Notes under the pieces: model-generated | The model's database searches: none | Told to the model about the DNA's origin: nothing | What the model saw: only the letters and a program-made list of their open reading frames with translations | Shown here: piece after piece, positions 15,369 to 22,042 of the stretch | Layout of the letters: each line of letters opens with the position of its first letter | Numbering within the stretch: the first letter of the stretch is position 1 | Translations under genes and position numbers: made by a program | Source: an uncultured Eubacteriales bacterium | Lineage (GTDB): Bacteria; Bacillota; Clostridia; Christensenellales; CAG-314 | DNA: 23,972 nucleotides | Reading direction: 5' to 3' | NCBI GenBank assembly: GCA_948938605.1 | Contig: CARAIG010000076.1 | Coordinates: forward strand, 1-23,972

Positions 15369-16410
15369 CGTCAGTATCTTCGTCGACATAAATAGCCAAC
15401 GCTTCCATACGCTCCTTACTAATCTTTTTGCCTAAATGCTTATATGCGTTCGGCATACATATACGTCCCCTGGGCGTACGCGCAATAAAACCGAGTTGCA
15501 GTAAATACGGTTCATAAACGTCTTCGATAGTAGCAGCGTCCTCGCCCGTTGCGGAAGCTATCGTATCTACGCCTACGGGACCGCCGCTAAATTTATCTAT
15601 AATGGCGTTAAGTATATTCTTGTCGACAGCGTCAAGTCCAAGTTCGTCCACTTCCATAACTTGCATAGCGTGATCGTTCACCTTTTTTGTGATAACGCCG
15701 TTTCCCAACACTTCGGCAAAGTCGCGCACGCGCTTTAACAAGCGGTTGGCAATACGCGGAGTCCCGCGGCTGCGACGGGCAATTTCGTATGCTGCGTCGT
15801 CTTCTATTTCTGTGCCTAATTTTTTTGCAGATTTTATAACAATTTTTTGCAACTGTTCCGGCGTATACAATACCAAGCGCATTTGCATACCGAAACGGTC
15901 GCGCAACGGCGCAGCCAAATTACCCGCTTTGGTCGTAGCACCGATTAAAGTGAACCGTTCCAACTTAATATTGACGCTTGTTGCACTGGGACCTTTTCCC
16001 ACAACAAAATCCAATCGATAATCTTCCATAGCAGGATACAGTATTTCTTCCAAACTACTGTTTAGACGGTGAATTTCGTCTATAAACAAAATTTCGTTGG
16101 GTTTAAGTTTAGATAATATTGCAGACAAATCGAATTTACCGGGAATTGCCGATCCGCTGGTTATTGTAATAGGCACGCCCATTTCATTTGCAATAATATG
16201 CGCAAGCGTAGTTTTGCCTAATCCGGGCGGACCGTACAATAAAACGTGATCCAAACTTTCACCGCGCGACAAAGCGGCTTTTATGTAAACTGATAAATTT
16301 TCCTTTACCTTTTCTTGTCCGACATAATCGGGAAACGATTTCGGACGGAGAATATTTTCGGTATCGCGCTCCTTTTCCGTCAATGTGCTTGTAAATAATT
16401 GCTCTTCCAT
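15355..16410 (-). CDS. ruvB: Holliday junction branch-migration ATPase RuvB
   Basis: The 351-residue AAA+ motor has Walker A GPPGLGKTT (60-68), Walker B LFIDEIHR (D111-E112), sensor GATTKAG, the arginine finger in RDRFG, and the sensor-2 helix RGTPRIANRLLKRVRDF. A winged-helix C-terminal domain ends with TPRGRI. Two RuvB hexamers pump DNA through a RuvA-bound junction. It follows ruvA by 20 bases. Length and motifs are normal, and the last codons overlap queA. Confidence 0.98.
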   Translation of the reverse strand: MEEQLFTSTLTEKERDTENILRPKSFPDYVGQEKVKENLSVYIKAALSRGESLDHVLLYGPPGLGKTTLAHIIANEMGVPITITSGSAIPGKFDLSAILSKLKPNEILFIDEIHRLNSSLEEILYPAMEDYRLDFVVGKGPSATSVNIKLERFTLIGATTKAGNLAAPLRDRFGMQMRLVLYTPEQLQKIVIKSAKKLGTEIEDDAAYEIARRSRGTPRIANRLLKRVRDFAEVLGNGVITKKVNDHAMQVMEVDELGLDAVDKNILNAIIDKFSGGPVGVDTIASATGEDAATIEDVYEPYLLQLGFIARTPRGRICMPNAYKHLGKKISKERMEALAIYVDEDTDDENQ

Positions 16411-16430
16411 ATATCAATCCTGTTCAATAA

Positions 16431-17024
16431 TCAGTTAATTCTAAAAGCCATATTAATAAGTTCTTCGGCAGTTGTCGCCCCTAGCTTACTTGCAGCTTCA
16501 ACCAACTTTTCGGCGTCTGCTTGACTTTTACCCAAAGATATTAATACTGCTACGGCATTTTGCGCTTCCTTAGTTAACGGTGCGTCAAAATTGCCAAGTA
16601 TCGGCAAATCCACTGCATTAGCATCCACCACAACTTTTTCTTTAAGTTCCAAAACAAGCCGTTCCGCTGTTTTTTTACCAAGTCCCTTTATCTTGGTAAG
16701 CAAACTAGTATCACCGTTGAATATCGCAATAGCCAGGCTGTTGCTATCCATTCCCGAAAGTACCGCCAATGCAACTTTACATCCTACTCCCGAAACGGAT
16801 ATAAGCCTTAAAAACATACTCTTTTCTTCCGCTGTTGCAAAACCGAACAACGACATTCCGTCTTCTTTTACTTGTAAATAGGTATACAATTTTTGCTTTT
16901 GCCCGATTTTACATTCCGCAGCAGTATAGTTTGATACGCCAAGTTCATACCCAACGCCGTTTACGTCGATTACAACTTCATTGCCGATTATTTCAATAAT
17001 TTCGCCGTATAAATAATTGTACAT
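16431..17024 (-). CDS. ruvA: Holliday junction-binding protein RuvA
   Basis: The 197-residue protein has an N-terminal OB-fold (1-64, MYNYLYGEI to SLFGF), a helix-hairpin-helix domain with ISVSGVGCKVALAVLS and IKGLGKKTAERLVLELK, and a C-terminal domain III (about 150-197) that contacts RuvB. It begins nine bases after ruvC, with its AGGAG site partly formed by the ruvC stop codon. Confidence 0.97.
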   Translation of the reverse strand: MYNYLYGEIIEIIGNEVVIDVNGVGYELGVSNYTAAECKIGQKQKLYTYLQVKEDGMSLFGFATAEEKSMFLRLISVSGVGCKVALAVLSGMDSNSLAIAIFNGDTSLLTKIKGLGKKTAERLVLELKEKVVVDANAVDLPILGNFDAPLTKEAQNAVAVLISLGKSQADAEKLVEAASKLGATTAEELINMAFRIN

Positions 17025-17033
17025 TGAAAACTC

Positions 17034-17534
17034 CTATTTAATAGAAAACTTATCGGTTAAACCGCCCGTTTGAATGTGCGTCAAAGCGACGGCTATCGCG
17101 TCGGCGGCGTCGTCCGGTCTGGGGATTTTTTCAAGTCCCAAATACATTCGAACCATTTCCTGAATTTGCCTTTTGTCTGCTCTGCCGTAACCGGTCATTG
17201 CTTGCTTAATTTGCAAGGGCGTGTATTCGTATAAATTACCGCAATGATGAACCGCAGCAAGCAATAATACCCCCCTTGCGTGAGATACGTTTATACCCGT
17301 AGTAATATTAGTATTAAAAAACAATTCTTCGGCGGCAATTTCCGTAGGCTGATACTTTTCAATCAGTTCCGTTACGCCCTTATATACCAAGGCAAGGCGC
17401 ACAGGAAAGCTTTCTTCCTTAGGAGTCCTTATTACTCCGTAGTCTACTAATGTTTTGTGGTTAAAATCGTCGTAATCCATTATGCCGTAACCGACTATTG
17501 CCAAACCGGGGTCAAATCCAATAACTCTTTTCAT
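17034..17534 (-). CDS. ruvC: Holliday junction endonuclease RuvC
   Basis: The 166-residue nuclease carries the acidic catalytic residues in GFDPGL (D8), AAEELFF (E69) and PRPDDAADAIAVAL, the RNase H-like resolvase pattern. It cuts junctions loaded by RuvAB. It heads ruvC-ruvA-ruvB-queA-tgt, with an AAAAGGA ribosome binding site and a promoter just upstream. In many Firmicutes yebC lies directly before ruvC; here a plus-strand three-gene cassette separates them. Confidence 0.96.
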   Translation of the reverse strand: MKRVIGFDPGLAIVGYGIMDYDDFNHKTLVDYGVIRTPKEESFPVRLALVYKGVTELIEKYQPTEIAAEELFFNTNITTGINVSHARGVLLLAAVHHCGNLYEYTPLQIKQAMTGYGRADKRQIQEMVRMYLGLEKIPRPDDAADAIAVALTHIQTGGLTDKFSIK

Positions 17535-17547
17535 ATGTTAAAATCCT

Positions 17548-17584
17548 TTTATACAAGAATAAAGCAAAAGCTGTCAAAAGTCAA
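17548..17584 (-). promoter_or_regulatory. promoter of ruvCAB-queA-tgt
   Basis: Two overlapping readings exist. TTGACT (17579-17584), a 17-base spacer and TATTCT (17556-17561) would give a leader of about 15 bases that keeps the ribosome binding site. TTGACA (17572-17577), an 18-base spacer and TATAAA (17548-17553) would start the RNA almost at the ATG. I favour the first. Confidence 0.65.
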
Positions 17585-17754
17585 GCGTAACTAAAATTAA
17601 TATAGATATATATTACCGAATTTGTTTTTAACAATAAGTATAACAACGAAATTTATTAAGTACACAGACTAGGCAGTAAAAAGTAATTTGAGCATAAATA
17701 ATTATTATTATAATTAATATATTAATAAAAAACCGATGTTTCTACAAAATTCGC
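17585..17754. other. AT-rich divergent intergenic region
   Basis: This gene-free stretch separates the divergent ruvC and zinc-ribbon promoters. It is very AT-rich and includes a perfect 14-base palindrome, ATTAATATATTAAT, at 17713-17726, about 30 bases upstream of the plus-strand -35 box. It may be an operator or only AT-rich sequence. Confidence 0.4.
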
Positions 17755-17782
17755 TTGACAAACGGGGCTGTAATGCTATACT
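17755..17782 (+). promoter_or_regulatory. promoter of the zinc-ribbon gene trio
   Basis: TTGACA (17755-17760), a 16-base spacer and TATACT (17777-17782) with an extended TGC before the -10 box precede the first zinc-ribbon ATG by 24 bases. An AAAGGAG ribosome binding site is at 17791-17797. Confidence 0.82.
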
Positions 17783-17806
17783 AAAAAGAAAAAGGAGTAA
17801 ATAATT

Positions 17807-18130
17807 ATGAAGTTTTGTTCGCATTGCGGAACAGAAATTAACGACGATGCCGTTGTGTGTGTAAACTGCGGATGTCCGGTTACAAACGAAAAGAAATCGT
17901 CAAACGATCAATCGACAATGAAAACTATTATTTTGATTTTTTTAATTTTAGGTTGTATATCTATCGGTTGGTTAATAATTCCGCTGGCATGGTGTATTCC
18001 CATGACGATTTCAATTAAACGCAAAATGGATAACAACGAACCTATCGGTGTAGGACTTAAAGTTTGTACTTTACTTTTCGTCAACACCATTGCAGGCATT
18101 TTGTTGCTTTGCTTATCAGATAACGAATAA
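17807..18130 (+). CDS. zinc-ribbon membrane protein, paralogue 1
   Basis: The 107-residue protein starts with a zinc-ribbon, FCSHCGTEINDDAVVCVNCG, with cysteines at 4, 7, 18 and 21, then a polar linker (25-38), one long or two close hydrophobic segments (about 39-69, with LAWCIPMTI), a basic-polar loop (70-82), and a last hydrophobic segment (about 84-103, with KVCTLLFVN and IAGILLL). The ribbon should be cytoplasmic. It is the shortest of three tandem paralogues, 23 bases before the next, in a plus-strand operon between yebC and ruvC. Such zinc-ribbon membrane proteins are common in Firmicutes with no known role. No enzyme motif is present. Confidence 0.88.
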   Translation: MKFCSHCGTEINDDAVVCVNCGCPVTNEKKSSNDQSTMKTIILIFLILGCISIGWLIIPLAWCIPMTISIKRKMDNNEPIGVGLKVCTLLFVNTIAGILLLCLSDNE

Positions 18131-18153
18131 CAAATTTTAATGGAGGGTTAGAA

Positions 18154-18549
18154 ATGAAATACTGTCAACACTGCGGAGCAGAAATCGAAGACGATGCAGT
18201 CATCTGCGTACATTGCGGATGCGCAACCAACGACGGAAAGGAAAAGTCGGCAAACAAATCCAATTTGGGTAAAATAGCACTGATATTTATGATACTCGGT
18301 TGCGTAGGAACACCCTTATCGGTATTGTCACAAGTTTTAGACTTGTTATCAAGCAATACGGTTATTGCTATAATCGGAATCGTTTGCGGTTTGCTTCCCC
18401 TTGCTTGGTGCATTCCTATGACTATTATTTACAGCCGCAAACTTAAAAATAACGAATCCGTAGGTACGGGATTTAAAATTTGCACACTATTGTTTGTCAA
18501 CATAATTGCAGGCATTTTAATGCTTTGTATGCCGTCCGATAATAAGTAA
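18154..18549 (+). CDS. zinc-ribbon membrane protein, paralogue 2
   Basis: This 131-residue paralogue has the same zinc-ribbon (YCQHCGAEIEDDAVICVHCG, cysteines 4, 7, 18, 21), a linker, and three hydrophobic segments (about 40-60, 68-92 and 108-126). LAWCIPMTI and VGTGFKICTLLFVNIIAGIL are nearly the same as in paralogue 1. It differs from paralogue 1 mainly by about 24 extra residues between the first hydrophobic block and LAWCIPMT. A GGAGGG site precedes the ATG, and the gene lies 19 bases before paralogue 3. Function is unknown; membrane-anchored metal binding or protein-protein contact are options. Confidence 0.88.
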   Translation: MKYCQHCGAEIEDDAVICVHCGCATNDGKEKSANKSNLGKIALIFMILGCVGTPLSVLSQVLDLLSSNTVIAIIGIVCGLLPLAWCIPMTIIYSRKLKNNESVGTGFKICTLLFVNIIAGILMLCMPSDNK

Positions 18550-18568
18550 ATCGATAAGGAGCGTTAAT

Positions 18569-18997
18569 ATGAGATATTGTCAACATTGCGGTTCGGAAAT
18601 TCACGAAGATGCCGTAATATGCGTTCACTGCGGACGTAGCTTAGAACAACAAAAACCAGCACAATCTAGCACCAAAAGCAATTCCGACACATTGATTACA
18701 ATTGCCAAAGTGTTTATGATAATCAGCTGCGTGGCAACGCCTGCTATCGGATTGCTTTACGGATTGATTTTTCTCATCCCTGCAATAGCAACTGCTACGG
18801 CGGAATTACTTATAATTCCCATCATAATAATACTTTGCTGCTGCATACCTTTGGCTTGGACTTTGCCGTTAACAATATCGGTACATAATAAATCCAAAAA
18901 TCACGAACCTGTCGGCACAGGCATTAAAGTATGCACTTTGATATTTGTCAATATGATAGCGGGCATCTTGCTTTTGTGCGCAAACGACGAAGATTAG
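18569..18997 (+). CDS. zinc-ribbon membrane protein, paralogue 3
   Basis: The longest paralogue, 142 residues, keeps cysteines 4, 7, 18 and 21 (YCQHCGSEIHEDAVICVHCG), a serine-rich linker (25-45), and three hydrophobic segments with PLAWTLPLTISV replacing LAWCIPMTI and VGTGIKVCTLIFVNMIAGILLL at the end. The middle hydrophobic block is cysteine-rich (LCCCIPL). An AAGGAG site precedes the ATG. It is the last gene of the cassette, and an intrinsic terminator follows 23 bases later. The trio probably arose by tandem duplication and then diverged mainly in the middle region. No function can be assigned. Confidence 0.88.
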   Translation: MRYCQHCGSEIHEDAVICVHCGRSLEQQKPAQSSTKSNSDTLITIAKVFMIISCVATPAIGLLYGLIFLIPAIATATAELLIIPIIIILCCCIPLAWTLPLTISVHNKSKNHEPVGTGIKVCTLIFVNMIAGILLLCANDED

Positions 18998-19020
18998 TAT
19001 CTAAAATAAAAATGTTAATT

Positions 19021-19056
19021 AAAAGGAAATTGACGCACCTGTCAGTTTCCTTTTTT
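19021..19056 (+). terminator. intrinsic terminator of the zinc-ribbon operon
   Basis: A 14-bp stem with one T-G pair (arms 19021-19034 and 19041-19054, loop GCACCT) ends in a six-T run (19051-19056) on the plus strand. Confidence 0.9.
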
Positions 19057-19080
19057 AAATTGCAATTTTATTAAACAATC

Positions 19081-19124
19081 AAAAAAATACAAAGCGCAGG
19101 AAATATTACAAAATCCTGCGCTTT
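19081..19124 (-). terminator. intrinsic terminator of trmH-yebC
   Basis: A perfect 11-bp stem (AAAGCGCAGGA 19091-19101, TCCTGCGCTTT 19114-19124) is followed on the minus strand by GTATTTTTTT. The plus-strand side also has some T, so it may insulate both convergent units. Confidence 0.85.
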
Positions 19125-19161
19125 ATTTATAAAAATTTATTTTGCTAATAATACAGCCGAA

Positions 19162-19902
19162 CTATTCTTCCTCATCGTCGGGCAATGCTACGTTATGGAA
19201 AACGTTTTGAACGTCGTCGTTATCTTCCAAAACATCAAGCATACGTTGGAATTTTACAAGGTTGTCGCCTTCGAGCGTTACCATCGTTTGCGGCAACCAA
19301 CTCATTTCGGCAGAGATAAGGTTCAATCCTTTTGCCACTACCGCATCGCGCACGCTTGCAAGCGCCGTAACGTCACAAGTCATTTCCACCATTCCGTCCT
19401 CAATCGACACATCGTCCGCCCCCGCTTCGATTGCAAGTTCAAACGCCGAATCTTCATCAAGGTTAATTGAGTTTTCCGCAACGACAATCCCACGATGGTC
19501 AAACATATAACTTACGCAGTTAGTTTGTCCCAAACTTCCGCCGTTTTTGTCAAATGCGCACCTAACGTCGCCGGCTGTACGGTTTTTGTTGTCGGTAAGG
19601 CATTCTACTATTACCGCGCTGCCGCCTATACCATAACCTTCGTACATAATTTCAAAGTAATCGACAGCAGACAATTCGCCACTTGCTTTTTTAATGCTGC
19701 GCGTAATATTGTCGTTAGGCATATTATTTGCCTTTGCTTTTTGTACTATATCGTACAATTTACTGTTAGTATCGGGATCAGCACCGCCCGCTTTAACTGC
19801 AACGGCAATTTCACGACCTATTTTAGTAAATATCTTCGAACGCGCCGCGTCCCCCTTAGCTTTTTTATTTTTTATGTTATTCCATTTGCTGTGACCGGAC
19901 AT
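19162..19902 (-). CDS. yebC: YebC/PmpR-family protein
   Basis: The 246-residue protein begins MSGHSKWNNIKNKKAKGDAA and continues SKIFTKIGREI, the family's highly conserved N-terminus, followed by NMPNDNITRSIKKA, YEGYGIGGSAVIVE, LTDNKNRT, and the acidic end typical of YebC. Family members have long been described as putative transcription regulators; some recent work links them to ribosomes at difficult motifs. It has a GGAGG site and follows the methyltransferase gene by 11 bases, so the two are likely cotranscribed. Length is normal. Confidence 0.95.
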   Translation of the reverse strand: MSGHSKWNNIKNKKAKGDAARSKIFTKIGREIAVAVKAGGADPDTNSKLYDIVQKAKANNMPNDNITRSIKKASGELSAVDYFEIMYEGYGIGGSAVIVECLTDNKNRTAGDVRCAFDKNGGSLGQTNCVSYMFDHRGIVVAENSINLDEDSAFELAIEAGADDVSIEDGMVEMTCDVTALASVRDAVVAKGLNLISAEMSWLPQTMVTLEGDNLVKFQRMLDVLEDNDDVQNVFHNVALPDDEEE

Positions 19903-19913
19903 AAATACCTCCG

Positions 19914-20654
19914 TTATTTAAGTGATTGTGAAAAAACTTGATACATAATTACGCTACCGGCAACCGCAACGTTAAGCGACTCAAAACCGTTTTCCATAGG
20001 AAGCGATACACAGTAATCGGCATTGGATTTAGAGTATTGGGACAACCCGTTGCCTTCGTTACCCAAAACCAATGCAACATTATTCTCGAACTTACGTTTA
20101 AAAACGCTTTCCCCTGACATATCGCAAGCGATAATTTCAAAGCCGTCTAAACTTTCAAAAACTTCCGATAAACTGTTGCTTTCGTGCAAATTTAAGCAAA
20201 AGTGTGCCGACATTGCCGAACGCAACACCTTAGGCGAATAAATGTCCACACAGTTTACAGCATAAATATCGCTAAAACCGCACGCAACCGCAGTACGCAT
20301 TAACGTTCCGACGTTTCCGGGATCTTGCAATCCGTCAAAAACCAAGCAATTGCCTTTTGCGACATTTCGGCATCCGACCTTTTTATTGACAACGGCTAAA
20401 ATGCCCTGGCTGTTAACAGTATCGCTCATTTTGGCAAACACTTTGTCGGTGACAATTATTTGATTGTCGTAATTAAAATTTGCCGCTACGCTTTCGGATA
20501 CAAAAACGGATACTATATCGGCGCCGTTTTTTATAGCATCGGCAATAAGTCTTGCGCCTTCTATTACATAGCGAGACATTGACTTCCTGTACTTTTTATC
20601 AGCAAGTTTAACTACTTCCGCCACTTTTAAATTGTCGACTGACGTAATTAGCAT
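19914..20654 (-). CDS. SpoU/TrmH-family RNA 2'-O-methyltransferase
   Basis: The 246-residue protein has an N-terminal substrate-binding domain (about 1-95, with RYVIEGARLIADA) and the SPOUT knot domain. Its three motifs are present: GLQDPGNVGTLMRTA, ALVLGNEGNGLS, and MENGFESLNVAVAGSVIMYQ, which forms the SAM-binding knot. Enzymes of this type methylate ribose 2'-OH groups in 23S rRNA or tRNA; the target cannot be read from sequence. It commonly follows rplT in Firmicutes, as here, but a terminator separates them. An AGGG site precedes the ATG; no separate promoter is clear. Confidence 0.92.
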   Translation of the reverse strand: MLITSVDNLKVAEVVKLADKKYRKSMSRYVIEGARLIADAIKNGADIVSVFVSESVAANFNYDNQIIVTDKVFAKMSDTVNSQGILAVVNKKVGCRNVAKGNCLVFDGLQDPGNVGTLMRTAVACGFSDIYAVNCVDIYSPKVLRSAMSAHFCLNLHESNSLSEVFESLDGFEIIACDMSGESVFKRKFENNVALVLGNEGNGLSQYSKSNADYCVSLPMENGFESLNVAVAGSVIMYQVFSQSLK

Positions 20655-20667
20655 TGTTTTTCCCTAA

Positions 20668-20696
20668 AATACAAAAGGACTTTTGACAAAAAGTCC
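20668..20696 (-). terminator. intrinsic terminator of infC-rpmI-rplT
   Basis: On the minus strand GGACTTTT (20689-20696) pairs with AAAAGTCC (20677-20684) across a 4-base loop, followed by TTTTGTATTTT, between rplT and the methyltransferase gene. Confidence 0.82.
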
Positions 20697-20712
20697 CCTT
20701 GCAATTTGCATA

Positions 20713-21066
20713 TTATTGTAAGTTTGCTTTTGCAGTTTGAGTAAGTTGAGCAAAAGTTGCAGGATCGCTAACAGCAATTTCCGCAAGCGACTTTCTGTTA
20801 AGGTCGATATTGGCTACTTTCAAACCATGGATAAGTTTGCTGTACGACAAACCGTTTGCTTTTGCTGCCGCGCTGATACGGGCAATCCACAAACTTCTCA
20901 TATCGCGTTTGCGGAGTTTACGTCCTACGTACGCATAATTGCCGCTCTTCATTACCGCTTCGCGGGCAATGCGGTAGTTAGTTGATTTAAGACCAAAATA
21001 ACCTTTGGCAGCTTTAAGTATCTTTCTACGTTTTTTAACTGCGTTTACACCACGTTTAATTCTCAT
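20713..21066 (-). CDS. rplT: 50S ribosomal protein L20
   Basis: The 117-residue basic protein shows the L20 pattern MRIKRGVNAVKKRRKILKAA, GYFG, AREAVMKSGNYAYVGRKLRKRDMR and LWIARI. It binds 23S rRNA early in assembly and, in Firmicutes, represses its own operon by binding the infC leader. It starts 17 bases after rpmI with a GGGAGGG site and is the last gene before a terminator. Confidence 0.98.
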   Translation of the reverse strand: MRIKRGVNAVKKRRKILKAAKGYFGLKSTNYRIAREAVMKSGNYAYVGRKLRKRDMRSLWIARISAAAKANGLSYSKLIHGLKVANIDLNRKSLAEIAVSDPATFAQLTQTAKANLQ

Positions 21067-21083
21067 GATTTAACCCTCCCCTA

Positions 21084-21278
21084 TTAGTACGGCAACATAC
21101 TCTTGATAGTATTAGCCTTTGTCTTGTCGACATAAGCAGTGCTACGAAGGTTGCGTGTTCTCTTGGTTGTCTTTTTGCCAAGTTTGTGGTTTTTGTTGCA
21201 TTGTGCGCGTTTAACTTTGCCGCTTTTTAACACGACAAATCTTTTTTTAGATGCGCTATGTGATTTTTGTTTAGGCAT
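21084..21278 (-). CDS. rpmI: 50S ribosomal protein L35
   Basis: I place the start at the ATG at 21278 (64 residues, MPKQKSHSASKKRF) because GGAGG sits nine bases before it; an upstream in-frame TTG at 21293 overlaps that same site and is not credible. The RRNLRS-like stretch (TRNLRSTAYV) and KANTIKSMLPY end are typical of L35. It lies 27 bases after infC in the standard infC-rpmI-rplT order. Confidence 0.97.
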   Translation of the reverse strand: MPKQKSHSASKKRFVVLKSGKVKRAQCNKNHKLGKKTTKRTRNLRSTAYVDKTKANTIKSMLPY

Positions 21279-21305
21279 AAATTTGTCCTCCAAATGATTA
21301 TTTTA

Positions 21306-21827
21306 CTAATTTAACGGAGCAAGAAACATCGATATGTTTCTGCCTTCCGTAACAGGCTGTTTATCTATTTTTGCAATGTCGGCTAAAATTTCAGCAAAAC
21401 GGCGCATAACTTCGACGCCTTGACTTGCGTAGGCTTGCTGTCTGCCGCGCATACGGATTGTTGCTTTAACCTTGTTGCCGTCTTTAAGAAATTTACGCGC
21501 AATATTCGCCTTAGTATTAAGGTCGCCTATGTCGATAGTCATAGAAAGCCATACTTCCTTAATTTCTATAACTTTTTGGTTACGCTTCATTTCCTTTTCT
21601 TTTTTGCTTTGCTCGTACTTGTACTTGCTGTAATCGATAATTTTGCATACAGGCGGTTGAGCGTTCGGTACTATTTTAACCAAATCCAAACCTTCGTCAT
21701 CGGCAATCCGTTGCGCTTCGTAAGCCGAATAAATGCCGAGTTGCTGACCGTCGCTGCCTATTAAACGAACTTCCTTGTCTCTAATTTGACCGTTAATTTG
21801 AAGTTCCTTTTCCTTATCTCTATTAAT
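21306..21827 (-). CDS. infC: translation initiation factor IF-3 with AUU start codon
   Basis: The 173-residue reading starts at ATT (21825-21827), eight bases after a perfect AGGAGG. Upstream an in-frame TAG lies five codons away, and no ATG, GTG or TTG occurs before a TTG 46 codons in, which would delete most of the N-terminal domain. The N-domain (INGQIRDKEVRLIGSDGQQLGI), the linker (SKYKYEQSKKEKEMKRNQK) and the C-domain (KEVWLSMTIDIGDLNTKANIARKFL, RGRQQAY) are complete. AUU is the known unusual start of infC in several bacteria, where IF-3 discriminates against it and so limits its own synthesis. The gene leads the rpmI-rplT operon and has its own promoter and leader. Confidence 0.95.
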   Translation of the reverse strand: MNRDKEKELQINGQIRDKEVRLIGSDGQQLGIYSAYEAQRIADDEGLDLVKIVPNAQPPVCKIIDYSKYKYEQSKKEKEMKRNQKVIEIKEVWLSMTIDIGDLNTKANIARKFLKDGNKVKATIRMRGRQQAYASQGVEVMRRFAEILADIAKIDKQPVTEGRNISMFLAPLN

Positions 21828-21972
21828 AACCGTATCCTCCTACGACAATAAAAAAGTGTGGCATTGCAAAAACACCACACTTATACTACGCCCGATTGGG
21901 GCGTTTTAAACGTATTGACAAACCGACAAACCTAATATTCGGCGGTGAGAAGTGGCGCTTCTGCTTTACTAT
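21828..21972 (-). promoter_or_regulatory. infC leader with attenuator (L20-leader type)
   Basis: About 145 bases lie between the promoter and infC. They contain AGAAG/CTTCT and CGCCC/GGGCG hairpins and then a terminator: AAGTGTGG (21875-21882) pairing with CCACACTT (21854-21861), followed by six T (21850-21855), just before the AGGAGG. In Firmicutes the infC operon leader is bound by L20, which favours the terminator. The hairpins are seen; the L20 mechanism is by analogy. Confidence 0.75.
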
Positions 21973-21978
21973 GCATTT

Positions 21979-22007
21979 ATTATAGCAAACCGACTGCTCT
22001 TTGTCAA
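21979..22007 (-). promoter_or_regulatory. consensus promoter of infC-rpmI-rplT
   Basis: TTGACA (22002-22007), a 17-base spacer and TATAAT (21979-21984) lie about 150 bases before infC and 36 bases after the thrS stop. Confidence 0.92.
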
Positions 22008-22042
22008 ACGATTAAAGCAAATATATATTATCTTTTTTACAG

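Noticed and set aside
20023..20241. Plus-strand frames opposite trmH, yebC, thrS, rel and other core genes
   Set aside because: All are antisense to well-supported genes and carry no family motifs.
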